Positions 4,909-12,251 are shown, counted from the stretch's first letter. The stretch: 12,251 nt of DNA from Alphaproteobacteria bacterium (GCA_016869895.1 VGDC01000019.1:1-12251); one strand, 5' to 3'. Program-made: numbers and translations. The notes: generated by a model not told the origin, from the sequence alone.

Positions 4909-7731
4909 GTGAACATTGGATACACACCAGAAGCGGCTCAGAAGCGGATACACGGGTTCACGGCGCTTGAGCTTTCCGTGGTGCTCATCATCATCTCGCT
5001 CATGGTCGGCACCACGCTCATCCTTGGCAATGTGCGTGTCGAGCAGGAAAAGGTGGAATCCACCAAAAACCGCATCGCCCTTGTCGAGCGCGCCCTTGTG
5101 GCCTATGCGGAGATAAACCGCCGTCTTCCCTGCCCTTCTTATCCTACTTACAAGAACGGCGATGCCAAATTCGGTATCGAATCCGATAGTCCGGGCACTT
5201 GCAACAACGGCACACCCGACACCACATGGTTCACAAGCGATTCTGCCATCGGCTCTGTCCCCACCACCACGCTCGGTTTGCCGCATGATGCCATGTATGA
5301 CGCATGGGGACGCCGCCTGACCTATGCGGTGCATACGGTCATGACCGCCGAGAACGCATTCCGCCGCAATTCCCTTGATTCTTCTTGCGGCGGTTTGAAA
5401 ATCGCTAATGACGCGGGCGCCATCGCCGTGCCGAATGCGATGTATGTCGTCCTCAGCCACGGTGCTGACGGACATGGTGCATTCAACGCCGAAGGCACGC
5501 GCCTTAACGCGCGAATCACAAACTCCGCCACACTCGACAATGCCAATACTAACGCTGCATTTGTGGTCAACGGCACCACGAAAGACAATATTTACCGCAG
5601 CCAGGGCTATTTCGAGGACACGACGAACGCCGCCAACCGCTATGACGACATTGTCAGCTATCGTACGCGTAAGACCTTCGTATTGCCCAGCGATTCGCGG
5701 ATGAAGAATTTCTCGGTCAGCAACAACCAATCCGCCGCCGGTTGGCTCTATGTGCCGGAATACACCCTTCCATCCGGCAAAGTCGTACCCGCTTTCGAAG
5801 TCATGAAATACCTCGCTTCCGATGATGGGAATGGTTTGCCGCTCTCCAAACCGCTTGTCGCGCCTTGGACGAACCAGTCCTTCGAGAATGCACGCATGGC
5901 ATGCCAAAGACTGGGCGGATATGCATCCACTTCGGCGTTGACGGGGGTTGGAAACCAGCTGGAATATGACATCATCGGCGAAACACAGTGGCTTTCCATC
6001 GCCCATCAGTTGGCTGAGGATAGCCGGAACTGGGTCGACGGCTGCTTTAACCCCACATCTGGCGGCATGATCGGCGGTCACCGCGATAACAGCCCGCCTA
6101 ACGTCATCGTGCCTTCGGATAATGATAACAGCGGCTATCATTTGACCGGCAATTCCGACGACGCAACTGCGGCTACCGGAAACAGCGTCTATAAACGCAG
6201 CCAACGGCGCACGTTCTATCTGCCCAGCGGCGGGGTATTGTGGGATTTCAGTGGCAACGCCTCGCAGTGGAGCTACTGTGACATGAACTATGCGGCGGGG
6301 GAAAACCAGTATTACCGAGCAGCACGCACAGACGCAGGCCAACCGGATAACGGCTACAGCATGTGCCAGCCGGATGGCAGAACAAGCCTCAACACCTATT
6401 TCGGCGGTACTGCAACCATGGATGCCGGAGAGCATTGGTATAACACCGCTGCTTGCATATTGCCCACCACCCGTTTCGGTGAATTCTTCGACATCAATCC
6501 ACGCAACGGTCTTGTTTCGACAAACGGCAGTACGACAGACCACAACGTAGGCATCATCAATTCTTCCAGCGAAACAGCGGTCAACGGCATCACACGCGGA
6601 GCGAACTATCAGTCTGCACTGGCAGGTGGCGTCTTCAATATCTACTTCGGCAACCCGTCGATGGCGCGCCAAGGTTTCCGTTGCGTGAAGAATATTCAGC
6701 CCAAGATCGTCTCCCCTGACAATTTCGCTGGATTGGAGGTGTGGTACGACGCATCCGACCTTGATGGCGATGGCGTGGCCGAAGGAACGGGCGAACTCGG
6801 CCTGCAAACCCCCGGCGTCTGCACCAAGAATGCATCCTACGGCAAAAACAACGGCTGTGTACTGGTTTGGCGGAACAAAGCACAGAATAAGTATCACGCC
6901 CGCAGCGTGCGCCAGAGCGGTGCGGCATCCGGTTCCTCCGACAATATGCCGACCTACAAATCAAGCGGCATCAACGGCATGCCCTCAGTGAACTTCAATG
7001 GCGCGAGTGGCCGCGCGGAATGGCTGGACACTTGGCACGGCATCAACGATGATCCCGCCACGGACGACGGCCTCGGCCTTGATTTCGGCACGATGACACA
7101 ATTCACGCTCTTTGCCGTGGTCATGGGTCCGCAACCGCATAACATCATCACCGCCGGCCCGACCAACCCTGATGCCGCATTGACGGGTGGCTCGTTCTCC
7201 TTCCCGTACAACGACCAGCCGGATGGCTCTCCACCACGTTATTTCTTCATCACCAGCAAAAACTATGCAGGTGCGGATGCAACCAAAAGCAACTGCCCAT
7301 ATACAATCACAGGCGATAGTCCTACGTGCCCTGGCGGTGTGCGCACAAATGCCGCTTGCGCACTCATGAACGCTTCGACAGGTGGGCCGGGTATGAACAG
7401 CTCTCCCCACGTTATTTCCGCGATATTCAATCCGAACGCTGGTGACAATCAGGGTATGATTGCATTAGTCGACAGCGCCGCACAACACCAGACTGACAGC
7501 GCCGTGCAAGTCGCCACAGGCGCATTACGGCCTGCGGCGATCAGCTGCGGGGGCGTGAATGTGACCACCCGTTTGCTGCTGGGTCAGCAGCGCGGCTCCA
7601 ACACGCGCAATTTCACGGGCGATGTAGCCGAGATCCTTATTTACAATCGCGCTCTCAGCGCTGGCGATCGCCTGAAAATCGAGCTTTATTTGTCCGACAA
7701 ATATAATATCGCACTAACCACCGTGAAATAA
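4909..7731 (+). CDS. prepilin-like protein with FGE/C-type-lectin-like and LamG domains
   Basis: A 940-residue protein begins with a class III signal: a 16-residue leader ending K-R-I-H-G, then mature F17-T-A-L-E21 and a hydrophobic helix to about 40. Residues 50-255 are the module shared with the next two genes: LPCP 73-76, VPTTTLGLP 117-125, DAWGRR 131-136, SHGADGHGAF 183-192, YDDIV 245-249. Residues about 280-595 resemble the formylglycine-generating-enzyme/C-type-lectin fold (ENARMACQRLGG, GETQWLSIA, GNASQWSYCDMN, RGANY, GFRC). Residues 606-935 look like a LamG/concanavalin domain (LEVWYDASDLDGDG, MPSVNFNG, GDVAEILIYNRALS). The likely role is a surface-exposed minor pilin for binding or adhesion; this is inference. 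GTG is the only reasonable start because TGA sits in frame two codons upstream, and GGGGA at 4898-4902 gives a 6-nt spacing. Confidence 0.92.
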   Translation: MNIGYTPEAAQKRIHGFTALELSVVLIIISLMVGTTLILGNVRVEQEKVESTKNRIALVERALVAYAEINRRLPCPSYPTYKNGDAKFGIESDSPGTCNNGTPDTTWFTSDSAIGSVPTTTLGLPHDAMYDAWGRRLTYAVHTVMTAENAFRRNSLDSSCGGLKIANDAGAIAVPNAMYVVLSHGADGHGAFNAEGTRLNARITNSATLDNANTNAAFVVNGTTKDNIYRSQGYFEDTTNAANRYDDIVSYRTRKTFVLPSDSRMKNFSVSNNQSAAGWLYVPEYTLPSGKVVPAFEVMKYLASDDGNGLPLSKPLVAPWTNQSFENARMACQRLGGYASTSALTGVGNQLEYDIIGETQWLSIAHQLAEDSRNWVDGCFNPTSGGMIGGHRDNSPPNVIVPSDNDNSGYHLTGNSDDATAATGNSVYKRSQRRTFYLPSGGVLWDFSGNASQWSYCDMNYAAGENQYYRAARTDAGQPDNGYSMCQPDGRTSLNTYFGGTATMDAGEHWYNTAACILPTTRFGEFFDINPRNGLVSTNGSTTDHNVGIINSSSETAVNGITRGANYQSALAGGVFNIYFGNPSMARQGFRCVKNIQPKIVSPDNFAGLEVWYDASDLDGDGVAEGTGELGLQTPGVCTKNASYGKNNGCVLVWRNKAQNKYHARSVRQSGAASGSSDNMPTYKSSGINGMPSVNFNGASGRAEWLDTWHGINDDPATDDGLGLDFGTMTQFTLFAVVMGPQPHNIITAGPTNPDAALTGGSFSFPYNDQPDGSPPRYFFITSKNYAGADATKSNCPYTITGDSPTCPGGVRTNAACALMNASTGGPGMNSSPHVISAIFNPNAGDNQGMIALVDSAAQHQTDSAVQVATGALRPAAISCGGVNVTTRLLLGQQRGSNTRNFTGDVAEILIYNRALSAGDRLKIELYLSDKYNIALTTVK

Positions 7732-7747
7732 AATGGAAGTTATGGGA

Positions 7748-9991
7748 ATGAGCAATCCACAGCGTCAACACCTTCTTAGCAGCCGCGGTTTCACGCTGTT
7801 GGAACTGTCGATCGTACTGCTCATCATCTCGGTCATCATCGGCAGCACCTTCGCCATAGCCAACCGCATGGCAATGCAGAAGAAAAGTGAAACCACTCAG
7901 GAGAATCTCGACCGCATCGAAGCCGCTTTGCTCGCTTTCCGCACGGCGAATAACCGTTTACCCTGCCCCGCAGATGGCACACTGAACCCTGATCACCCCA
8001 ATTATGGCATCGAGGCGGTGAACCCCGACCCGAACAACGCCACCTGCACAGGCAGCAGTCCCGCCGCGAATTTCACTGCCGCACAGCATGTCTCCAAAAC
8101 CGACCTTGGGACTGGCCTTCCATTGAAAACCCGTGTTGTGGGCGGAATGGTTCCCATCGTCACACTTGGATTGGATAAAAAGTTTGCGCTTGATGGCTAC
8201 AGCAACAAAATCAGTTACCACATCGACGCGCAAGCGACCGAGACTGCGGCTTTCAGCTATTACACTTCTTCAAATGCCAAATGCTTCGATGTTGTGGTGG
8301 ACGATGCACGGACTTTGGCGGCGGATAACGACATCAATTACATCGCCTTTCATGCAGTCTATGCGCTCGTCAGCCATGGAGCTGACGGTCATGGTGCATT
8401 CTCGCAAGGCGGTGCGCGGTTGAACAACCGCATAACCAACACCTTCACCCAAAGTAACGCTGCAATGAATGCGGCTGGTGTAGCCACAACCTATATCAAT
8501 CGCTTCTTCCTGATCAGCCATACTTCCGATCCTGCTAACCCCCTAAACGTCTATGACGATGTCGTTCGCTTCAAGACCCGTAATGATTTGCGTACTGCGC
8601 AGGATTCGCCAGCTGTGGAAACTCCGGACCTTGCTGTTTCAACCTTTGCAACTGCAACTGAAAACGGCTGGCACATTTATTTCCGCTGCAAAGATCGCTT
8701 CATAATGGAGGATACAAGCCTCGTACAAACCGAGAATATGCGCATTTTCAACTTTCGTTTTTCTGGCCAGAATGAATTCATGGCGGCTGGCACTGGACCT
8801 TCGGCGACTGCCAACCACTTTGAATTATGGACATATGACGGCTTCAGGACCGATAAATTGCCCGATTCCAGTTTCAATCCACGTAACACCGGAGAAGCGC
8901 AGTCCATCATGTGGGCGAATGATGATAGTTTCTTCATCGTCTCTTCGTTGGATGGTGCAGCAAACCTGACCGGTTGTCATCAAGCTGCCGGATGTAACCG
9001 CATCCGTGTCTATGAACGCACTGGCCCTCGCAACTTCGTTAGTAAAGACAGAGCGATCGAGAACGTCAAAGTCACCCAATGTGATACCGCCGATTACTCT
9101 GCGAACGGGCAAGCATGTATCGCTAATGTCAATCTTGCCGACGCAAACTGCGCTGCTAACACGAACGGCTGCTACACTTACATTCTAAACGGCGGCACGC
9201 TGATCCAGCAGATTAGCCCGGATAATCAGCAATTGCTCCTAGCAAACAACTCCGGCATGCCTGGCGAGCCCATCCTTTATCGTAAAATGCCTGATAATAC
9301 ATTCAAGCATGTACCTAATGCTTTCGACCCACCCATCGGCCAGCTATCAACCAACTGGCCTGTCTGGACGCCAGACATGCGTTATCTTTTCATTCCCGGT
9401 ATCTACTCGGGAGCAAGAGGTTATGACGAAATGAAAATGTACCGGAATGACGGTAATTTCCGTTATTCTCTCGTCAACAAACCATATGTTCCTAGCCCTG
9501 TTGCAACATATGGCGCTGCTATGAACACCTCTGACGGTTCAGCGCGCACCGGTGCATTCAGCCCTAACGGACGCTTCCTCGCTGCCGCTTTCAACCAACC
9601 CGGGGGGAGATTCCGCATTTTTGAATTAAAAGATGGTGACAATTGGGAACGTATCCCACTTGCTAATATCGTCCATAGCAACAACGTCAGCATCAACCCC
9701 GCCACCAAATTCCTGAAAGGCTCAGGAGGCGCGGACAATGCTCGCGTCGAGCGCGTCGAGTTCTCGCCGGATGGTCGTTACCTCGCAGTTGGCCTGCAGA
9801 CTTCCAACAGTCCTGTTAAAAGACTTCTGATCTTCCGCATCGAAGGTAACGTGTTCACTTTGCTTGATCGGGTGGATGCAGATGGAAACCCTATCGAAGG
9901 GCCTATTCCGGATATCGGTGCGCTTAGTGGAAACCGCGGAGTAACGGCTATTTCATGGCGCGCCTTGATGCCTTGGGAAAAGGCGCAATGA
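7748..9991 (+). CDS. prepilin-like protein with beta-propeller-like C-terminal region
   Basis: Counting from the ATG at 7748 the protein has 747 residues. A 14-residue leader is followed by G14|F15-T-L-L-E19 and a hydrophobic helix to about 39. The shared module follows (RLPCP 70-74, TLGLDKKFALDG 139-150, SHGADGHGAF 209-218, YDDVV 269-273). From about 295 to the end there are repeated blade-like strands with a W/F-(S/T)-P-(D/N)-x-R-(Y/F)-L pattern: ISPDNQQLLLA, WTPDMRYLFIP, FSPNGRFLAAA, FSPDGRYLAVG. This points to a WD40/TolB-like beta-propeller. A cysteine-rich insert (about 410-475) probably forms disulfides outside the cytoplasm. I prefer 7748 because GGAAG at 7735-7739 is 8 nt upstream; ATGs at 7733 and 7742 are in frame but poorly spaced. 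The role is inferred: a tip or surface subunit of a pilus-like fibre. Confidence 0.9.
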   Translation: MSNPQRQHLLSSRGFTLLELSIVLLIISVIIGSTFAIANRMAMQKKSETTQENLDRIEAALLAFRTANNRLPCPADGTLNPDHPNYGIEAVNPDPNNATCTGSSPAANFTAAQHVSKTDLGTGLPLKTRVVGGMVPIVTLGLDKKFALDGYSNKISYHIDAQATETAAFSYYTSSNAKCFDVVVDDARTLAADNDINYIAFHAVYALVSHGADGHGAFSQGGARLNNRITNTFTQSNAAMNAAGVATTYINRFFLISHTSDPANPLNVYDDVVRFKTRNDLRTAQDSPAVETPDLAVSTFATATENGWHIYFRCKDRFIMEDTSLVQTENMRIFNFRFSGQNEFMAAGTGPSATANHFELWTYDGFRTDKLPDSSFNPRNTGEAQSIMWANDDSFFIVSSLDGAANLTGCHQAAGCNRIRVYERTGPRNFVSKDRAIENVKVTQCDTADYSANGQACIANVNLADANCAANTNGCYTYILNGGTLIQQISPDNQQLLLANNSGMPGEPILYRKMPDNTFKHVPNAFDPPIGQLSTNWPVWTPDMRYLFIPGIYSGARGYDEMKMYRNDGNFRYSLVNKPYVPSPVATYGAAMNTSDGSARTGAFSPNGRFLAAAFNQPGGRFRIFELKDGDNWERIPLANIVHSNNVSINPATKFLKGSGGADNARVERVEFSPDGRYLAVGLQTSNSPVKRLLIFRIEGNVFTLLDRVDADGNPIEGPIPDIGALSGNRGVTAISWRALMPWEKAQ

Positions 9992-9992
9992 T

Positions 9993-10793
9993 ATGCATGG
10001 ATTGAAGCGCAAATCGTCGGGATTCACTTTGGTCGAGCTCTCCATCATGCTCACCATCATCGGGGTCATCGCCGCGACCATCATGCTGGAGATGGTCACC
10101 GGCGCGACTGTCAACGCCGAAAGGGTGACCCTCAGCCGCATGCAAGCCATCGAGCAGGCGATCACCAGCCGCTATAAAGTCTTCAACGCCATACCTTGCC
10201 CCGCCCCGATGACTTTCGGCATCAATGCCACCGAATTCGGACGCTCCGTACCTGACAACATCGTGGTGAGCGGTGCGGCGAACTGCGGTACTGCTCCGGG
10301 AGTAGCAACCAGCTTCGCTAACACCAACGCCACCACCAGAAGGCAAAAGGTGGTCATGGGTTCAGTACCCACCAAGAATTTAGGCTTGCCTGATGAGTAT
10401 GCTTTCGATGGTTGGGGGCGCCGCATCGCTTATTTCATGCATTTTGATTACGGCACCGACCAGAGCCATCCGATGCCCACAGACTTCGACAACACAACCA
10501 TCATCCCGATCTATGACCATCATAACGCCGGAACACGCCAAATCATCGCGCGCGTTCCCGCAGTGCTCATCTCCTACGGCAAAAGCGGCAACGGTGCGAC
10601 ACCCCCAAACGGTGCCGCCCTCGCCAACCGTATCCGCTCTCTCACCGCCAATAGCTTTGAGGACCGCAATATCACCATCACCGCTGGCACTCCGCAAGCA
10701 CTGGTGAGAAAGGCCTTCGTTCCCGATTCCCCCGTGGCCAACGACCGCTTCGACCAGATCGTCCAGCCCATCGACCTCCATAATTTGCAGTGA
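9993..10793 (+). CDS. prepilin-like protein, bare module (minor pilin)
   Basis: This 266-residue protein has a short basic leader ending S-S-G10, then F11-T-L-V-E15 and a hydrophobic helix to about 34, the class III prepilin pattern cleaved and methylated by PilD-type peptidases. It keeps the marks of the shared module: IPCP (67-70), VPTKNLGLPDEYAFDGWGRR (125-144), SYGKSGNGA (194-202) and RFDQIV (252-257). It stops where the other two proteins go on into large extra domains, so it defines the module's natural end. The ATG lies 1 nt after the preceding stop; AAAGG at 9978-9982 is a possible ribosome site about 10 nt upstream. It is probably a minor pilin or pseudopilin assembled with its two larger neighbours. 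Major pilin is less likely given its size and its place at the end of the set. Confidence 0.92.
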   Translation: MHGLKRKSSGFTLVELSIMLTIIGVIAATIMLEMVTGATVNAERVTLSRMQAIEQAITSRYKVFNAIPCPAPMTFGINATEFGRSVPDNIVVSGAANCGTAPGVATSFANTNATTRRQKVVMGSVPTKNLGLPDEYAFDGWGRRIAYFMHFDYGTDQSHPMPTDFDNTTIIPIYDHHNAGTRQIIARVPAVLISYGKSGNGATPPNGAALANRIRSLTANSFEDRNITITAGTPQALVRKAFVPDSPVANDRFDQIVQPIDLHNLQ

Positions 10794-10800
10794 TTCCTCC

Positions 10801-11580
10801 ATGCTCCTTCTGCTTTCCCCATCCAAGACACAGGATTTCACCAACGCACGCACAGTGAAAGGCTTGAAACCCTCCGCTCCCGCTTTGCTCAAAGAATCAC
10901 TGGAACTGCTGAAGCCCTTGAAGAAACTCTCCGCCAGCGATTTGCAAGGCTTGATGAGCATCAGCGAAAAGCTCGCGGCTCTCAACCATGCGCGCTTCAA
11001 AGCCTTCTCGGCGGATTTCACGGAAACCAATTCCAAACCCGCCGTCTTCGCCTTCAAAGGCGATGTTTATGACGGCTTGGATGCGGATTCCCTTACCGAT
11101 GCCGACCTGAAATTCGCGCAACAGCACCTGCGCATGCTTTCCGGTTTCTATGGCATCCTGAAACCCTTTGACCTGATGCAGCCTTACAGGCTGGAGATGG
11201 GCACGAAACTGGCGAATCCGCGTGGCAAAGACCTCTATGCCTTCTGGGGCGAACGATTAACGGAAACCCTTAATGCTGAACTCGCCAAAAGCGGCAAGGA
11301 CACGGTGGTGAACCTCGCCTCGCAGGAATATGCCTCTGCCATCCAGCCCAAGGCCATTAACGGCAACTGGGTGAACGTGCATTTCAAAGAGGAAAAAGCC
11401 GGACAGCTCAAGGTCATCGGGCTTTTTGCCAAGCGGGCGCGCGGGGCATATGCACGCCAGATCATCCGCGAACGCATCGACACGCCTGAGAAGCTCATCA
11501 CCTTCAAAAAAGACGGCTACCGATTCCGCGAGTCGCTCTCCACCCCGTTCGATTTGGTTTTCTCCCGCAAAGCAGCATAA
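10801..11580 (+). CDS. yaaA: peroxide stress protein YaaA (DUF328/UPF0246)
   Basis: The 259-residue protein matches the family length and its conserved blocks: MLLLLSPSKTQDF at the start, FKGDVYDGLDADSL (85-98), LRMLSGFYGILKPFDLMQPY (110-129) with RLEMGTKL after it, NLASQEYASAI (171-181) and DGYRFRESLSTPFDLVF (238-254). In E. coli YaaA is induced by OxyR and lowers free iron and oxidative DNA damage under hydrogen peroxide stress. It is cytoplasmic. The ATG follows the last prepilin stop by 7 nt and has no visible Shine-Dalgarno sequence, so translation may depend on coupling to the upstream gene. No terminator or promoter is seen between the two genes. The function has nothing obvious to do with pili, so the pairing may be only positional. 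Confidence 0.96.
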   Translation: MLLLLSPSKTQDFTNARTVKGLKPSAPALLKESLELLKPLKKLSASDLQGLMSISEKLAALNHARFKAFSADFTETNSKPAVFAFKGDVYDGLDADSLTDADLKFAQQHLRMLSGFYGILKPFDLMQPYRLEMGTKLANPRGKDLYAFWGERLTETLNAELAKSGKDTVVNLASQEYASAIQPKAINGNWVNVHFKEEKAGQLKVIGLFAKRARGAYARQIIRERIDTPEKLITFKKDGYRFRESLSTPFDLVFSRKAA

Positions 11581-11627
11581 AACAGCGGAAAAATTCCCGT
11601 AATAGCAGTTGCAACCGCGCCCCGTTA

Positions 11628-11657
11628 TTGGCAGAGTAAGGCAAAATTACTTATAGC
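11628..11657 (+). promoter_or_regulatory. possible promoter of the aminotransferase gene
   Basis: TTGGCA (11628-11633) is followed after 17 bases by TTATAG (11651-11656), or after 18 bases by TATAGC (11652-11657). A transcript would start near 11664, about 20 nt before the ATG at 11684. The rest of the 103-nt gap holds no clear terminator for yaaA, only the weak dyad GGAA-AAA-TTCC near 11587-11597. Confidence 0.4.
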
Positions 11658-11683
11658 CTTAGTCCACAAAGGGTGATGCAGAT

Positions 11684-12251
11684 ATGACGACCTCCTCCGC
11701 CGCTACGATTCCCGCGCCTTCCACCGATTCCAAACATCTGGTTGAATCCGGCCAGCGTTATTATGTGCCGAACTACAAGCCCCGCGAGATGATTCTCGAT
11801 CGCGGCAAGAACGCGCGTCTCTGGGATAAGGACGGCAACGAATACGTCGATTTGGGCAGCGGCATCGCGGTCTGCTCCTTGGGTCATGCGAACCCAGACC
11901 TCATCGCCGCGCTCACCGAACAGGCGAACAAGCTCTGGCACACCAGCAACATCTTCTTCACAGAACCTCCCATCCGCCTTGCGGAAGCCCTCGTCAGCGC
12001 CACGAAATTCGCAAAACGCGTCTATTTCTGCAATTCCGGCACGGAAGCCAACGAAGCCGCCATCAAACTGGTGCGTAAATACGCTTCCTCCAAAGGCCGT
12101 CCGCCCGAAAAACGTGAAATCATCACCTTCACCGGCTCGTTCCATGGCCGCACGCTGGCTGCCGTCACCGCTACGGCTCAGCCCAAATATCAGGAAGGTT
12201 ACGAGCCACTCCCCGGTGGTTTCACCTATGTCGCATTCAACGATTTCGATG
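11684..12251 (+). CDS. argD: acetylornithine/aspartate aminotransferase family protein, 3' end missing
   Basis: The first 189 residues of a class III PLP-dependent aminotransferase are present, running off the window without a stop. The family's N-terminal signature LWDKDGNEYVDLGSGIAVCS (46-65) is followed by LGHANP, then S118-G-T-E-A-N, which binds the PLP phosphate, and F153-H154-G-R-T-L, whose aromatic residue stacks on the cofactor. The QPKYQEGYEPLPGGF segment fits acetylornithine aminotransferase. The catalytic lysine lies beyond the window edge. ArgD transfers an amino group between N-acetylornithine and 2-oxoglutarate in arginine synthesis and often also serves lysine synthesis. Succinylornithine or ornithine aminotransferase is the main alternative. 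AAAGGG (11668-11673) lies 10 nt upstream. A three-codon frame (ATG CAG ATA TGA, 11676-11687) overlaps the start. Confidence 0.9.
   Translation, partial: MTTSSAATIPAPSTDSKHLVESGQRYYVPNYKPREMILDRGKNARLWDKDGNEYVDLGSGIAVCSLGHANPDLIAALTEQANKLWHTSNIFFTEPPIRLAEALVSATKFAKRVYFCNSGTEANEAAIKLVRKYASSKGRPPEKREIITFTGSFHGRTLAAVTATAQPKYQEGYEPLPGGFTYVAFNDFD

Noticed and set aside
5746..6693. A complete diversity-generating retroelement in the window.
   Set aside because: There is no reverse transcriptase, accessory gene or second copy of the candidate variable segment in the 12 kb. Only the target-like domain is present.
4834..6897. A 687-codon open frame on the minus strand opposite the first prepilin gene.
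   Set aside because: The plus-strand protein here has clear prepilin and domain signatures. The antisense translation is rich in arginine, cysteine and valine without any recognisable domain, as expected for a shadow frame in GC-rich DNA.
4909..10793. A complete type IV pilus or type II secretion operon.
   Set aside because: Only prepilin-like subunits are found. No ATPase, platform protein, secretin or prepilin peptidase is encoded here.
11581..11602. Terminator after yaaA formed by GGAA-AAA-TTCC.
   Set aside because: The stem is only about 4 bp and no T-run follows it.

Overview
The window reads as ordinary alphaproteobacterial chromosome with one accessory-looking block in its middle. 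The alphaproteobacterial assignment rests on a COQ9-family gene, an NDUFA9-type reductase and an argD start together in a moderately GC-rich, gene-dense region. This is inference from gene content, and I cannot name the genus.

Positions 1-431 are mostly minus strand. They hold the first 18 codons of an unidentified gene with a good sigma70-type promoter, and a complete tRNA-Leu(CAG) with encoded CCA, its own promoter and a probable terminator. Positions 432-4785 carry five plus-strand genes: an NDUFA9-like NAD(P)-binding protein, a glutathione S-transferase, a glutaredoxin, a periplasmic gamma-glutamyltransferase and a COQ9-family protein. A hairpin with a T-run after the GST gene splits this set in two. 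The common theme is glutathione/thiol redox and quinone or respiratory-chain biogenesis.

Positions 4909-10793 are the most unusual part. Three consecutive genes, almost without gaps, each start with a class III prepilin signal (G|F-T-x-x-E plus a hydrophobic helix). They then share a paralogous module of about 250 residues marked by a (L/I)PCP motif, a V-P-T...LGLP...D-x-W-G-R-R segment, an S-(H/Y)-G-x-x-G-(H/N)-G-A segment and a final (Y/F)D-x-(I/V)V. They differ in what follows. The first adds a formylglycine-generating-enzyme/C-type-lectin-like domain and then a LamG/concanavalin-like domain (940 aa). The second adds a beta-propeller-like region (about 747 aa). The third is the bare module (266 aa). 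I read this as a minor-pilin or pseudopilin set in which two subunits carry large surface domains for binding or adhesion. No pilus assembly ATPase, secretin or prepilin peptidase lies in the window, so the partner machine must be elsewhere.

From 10801 the window returns to housekeeping genes: yaaA (peroxide stress), 7 nt after the last pilin gene, and then, behind a possible promoter, the 5' part of an acetylornithine/aspartate-family aminotransferase (argD-like) that runs off the end. The only gene-free stretches are 57-187, 275-431, 4786-4908 and 11581-11683. All are under 300 bases and are described through the sites listed in them.
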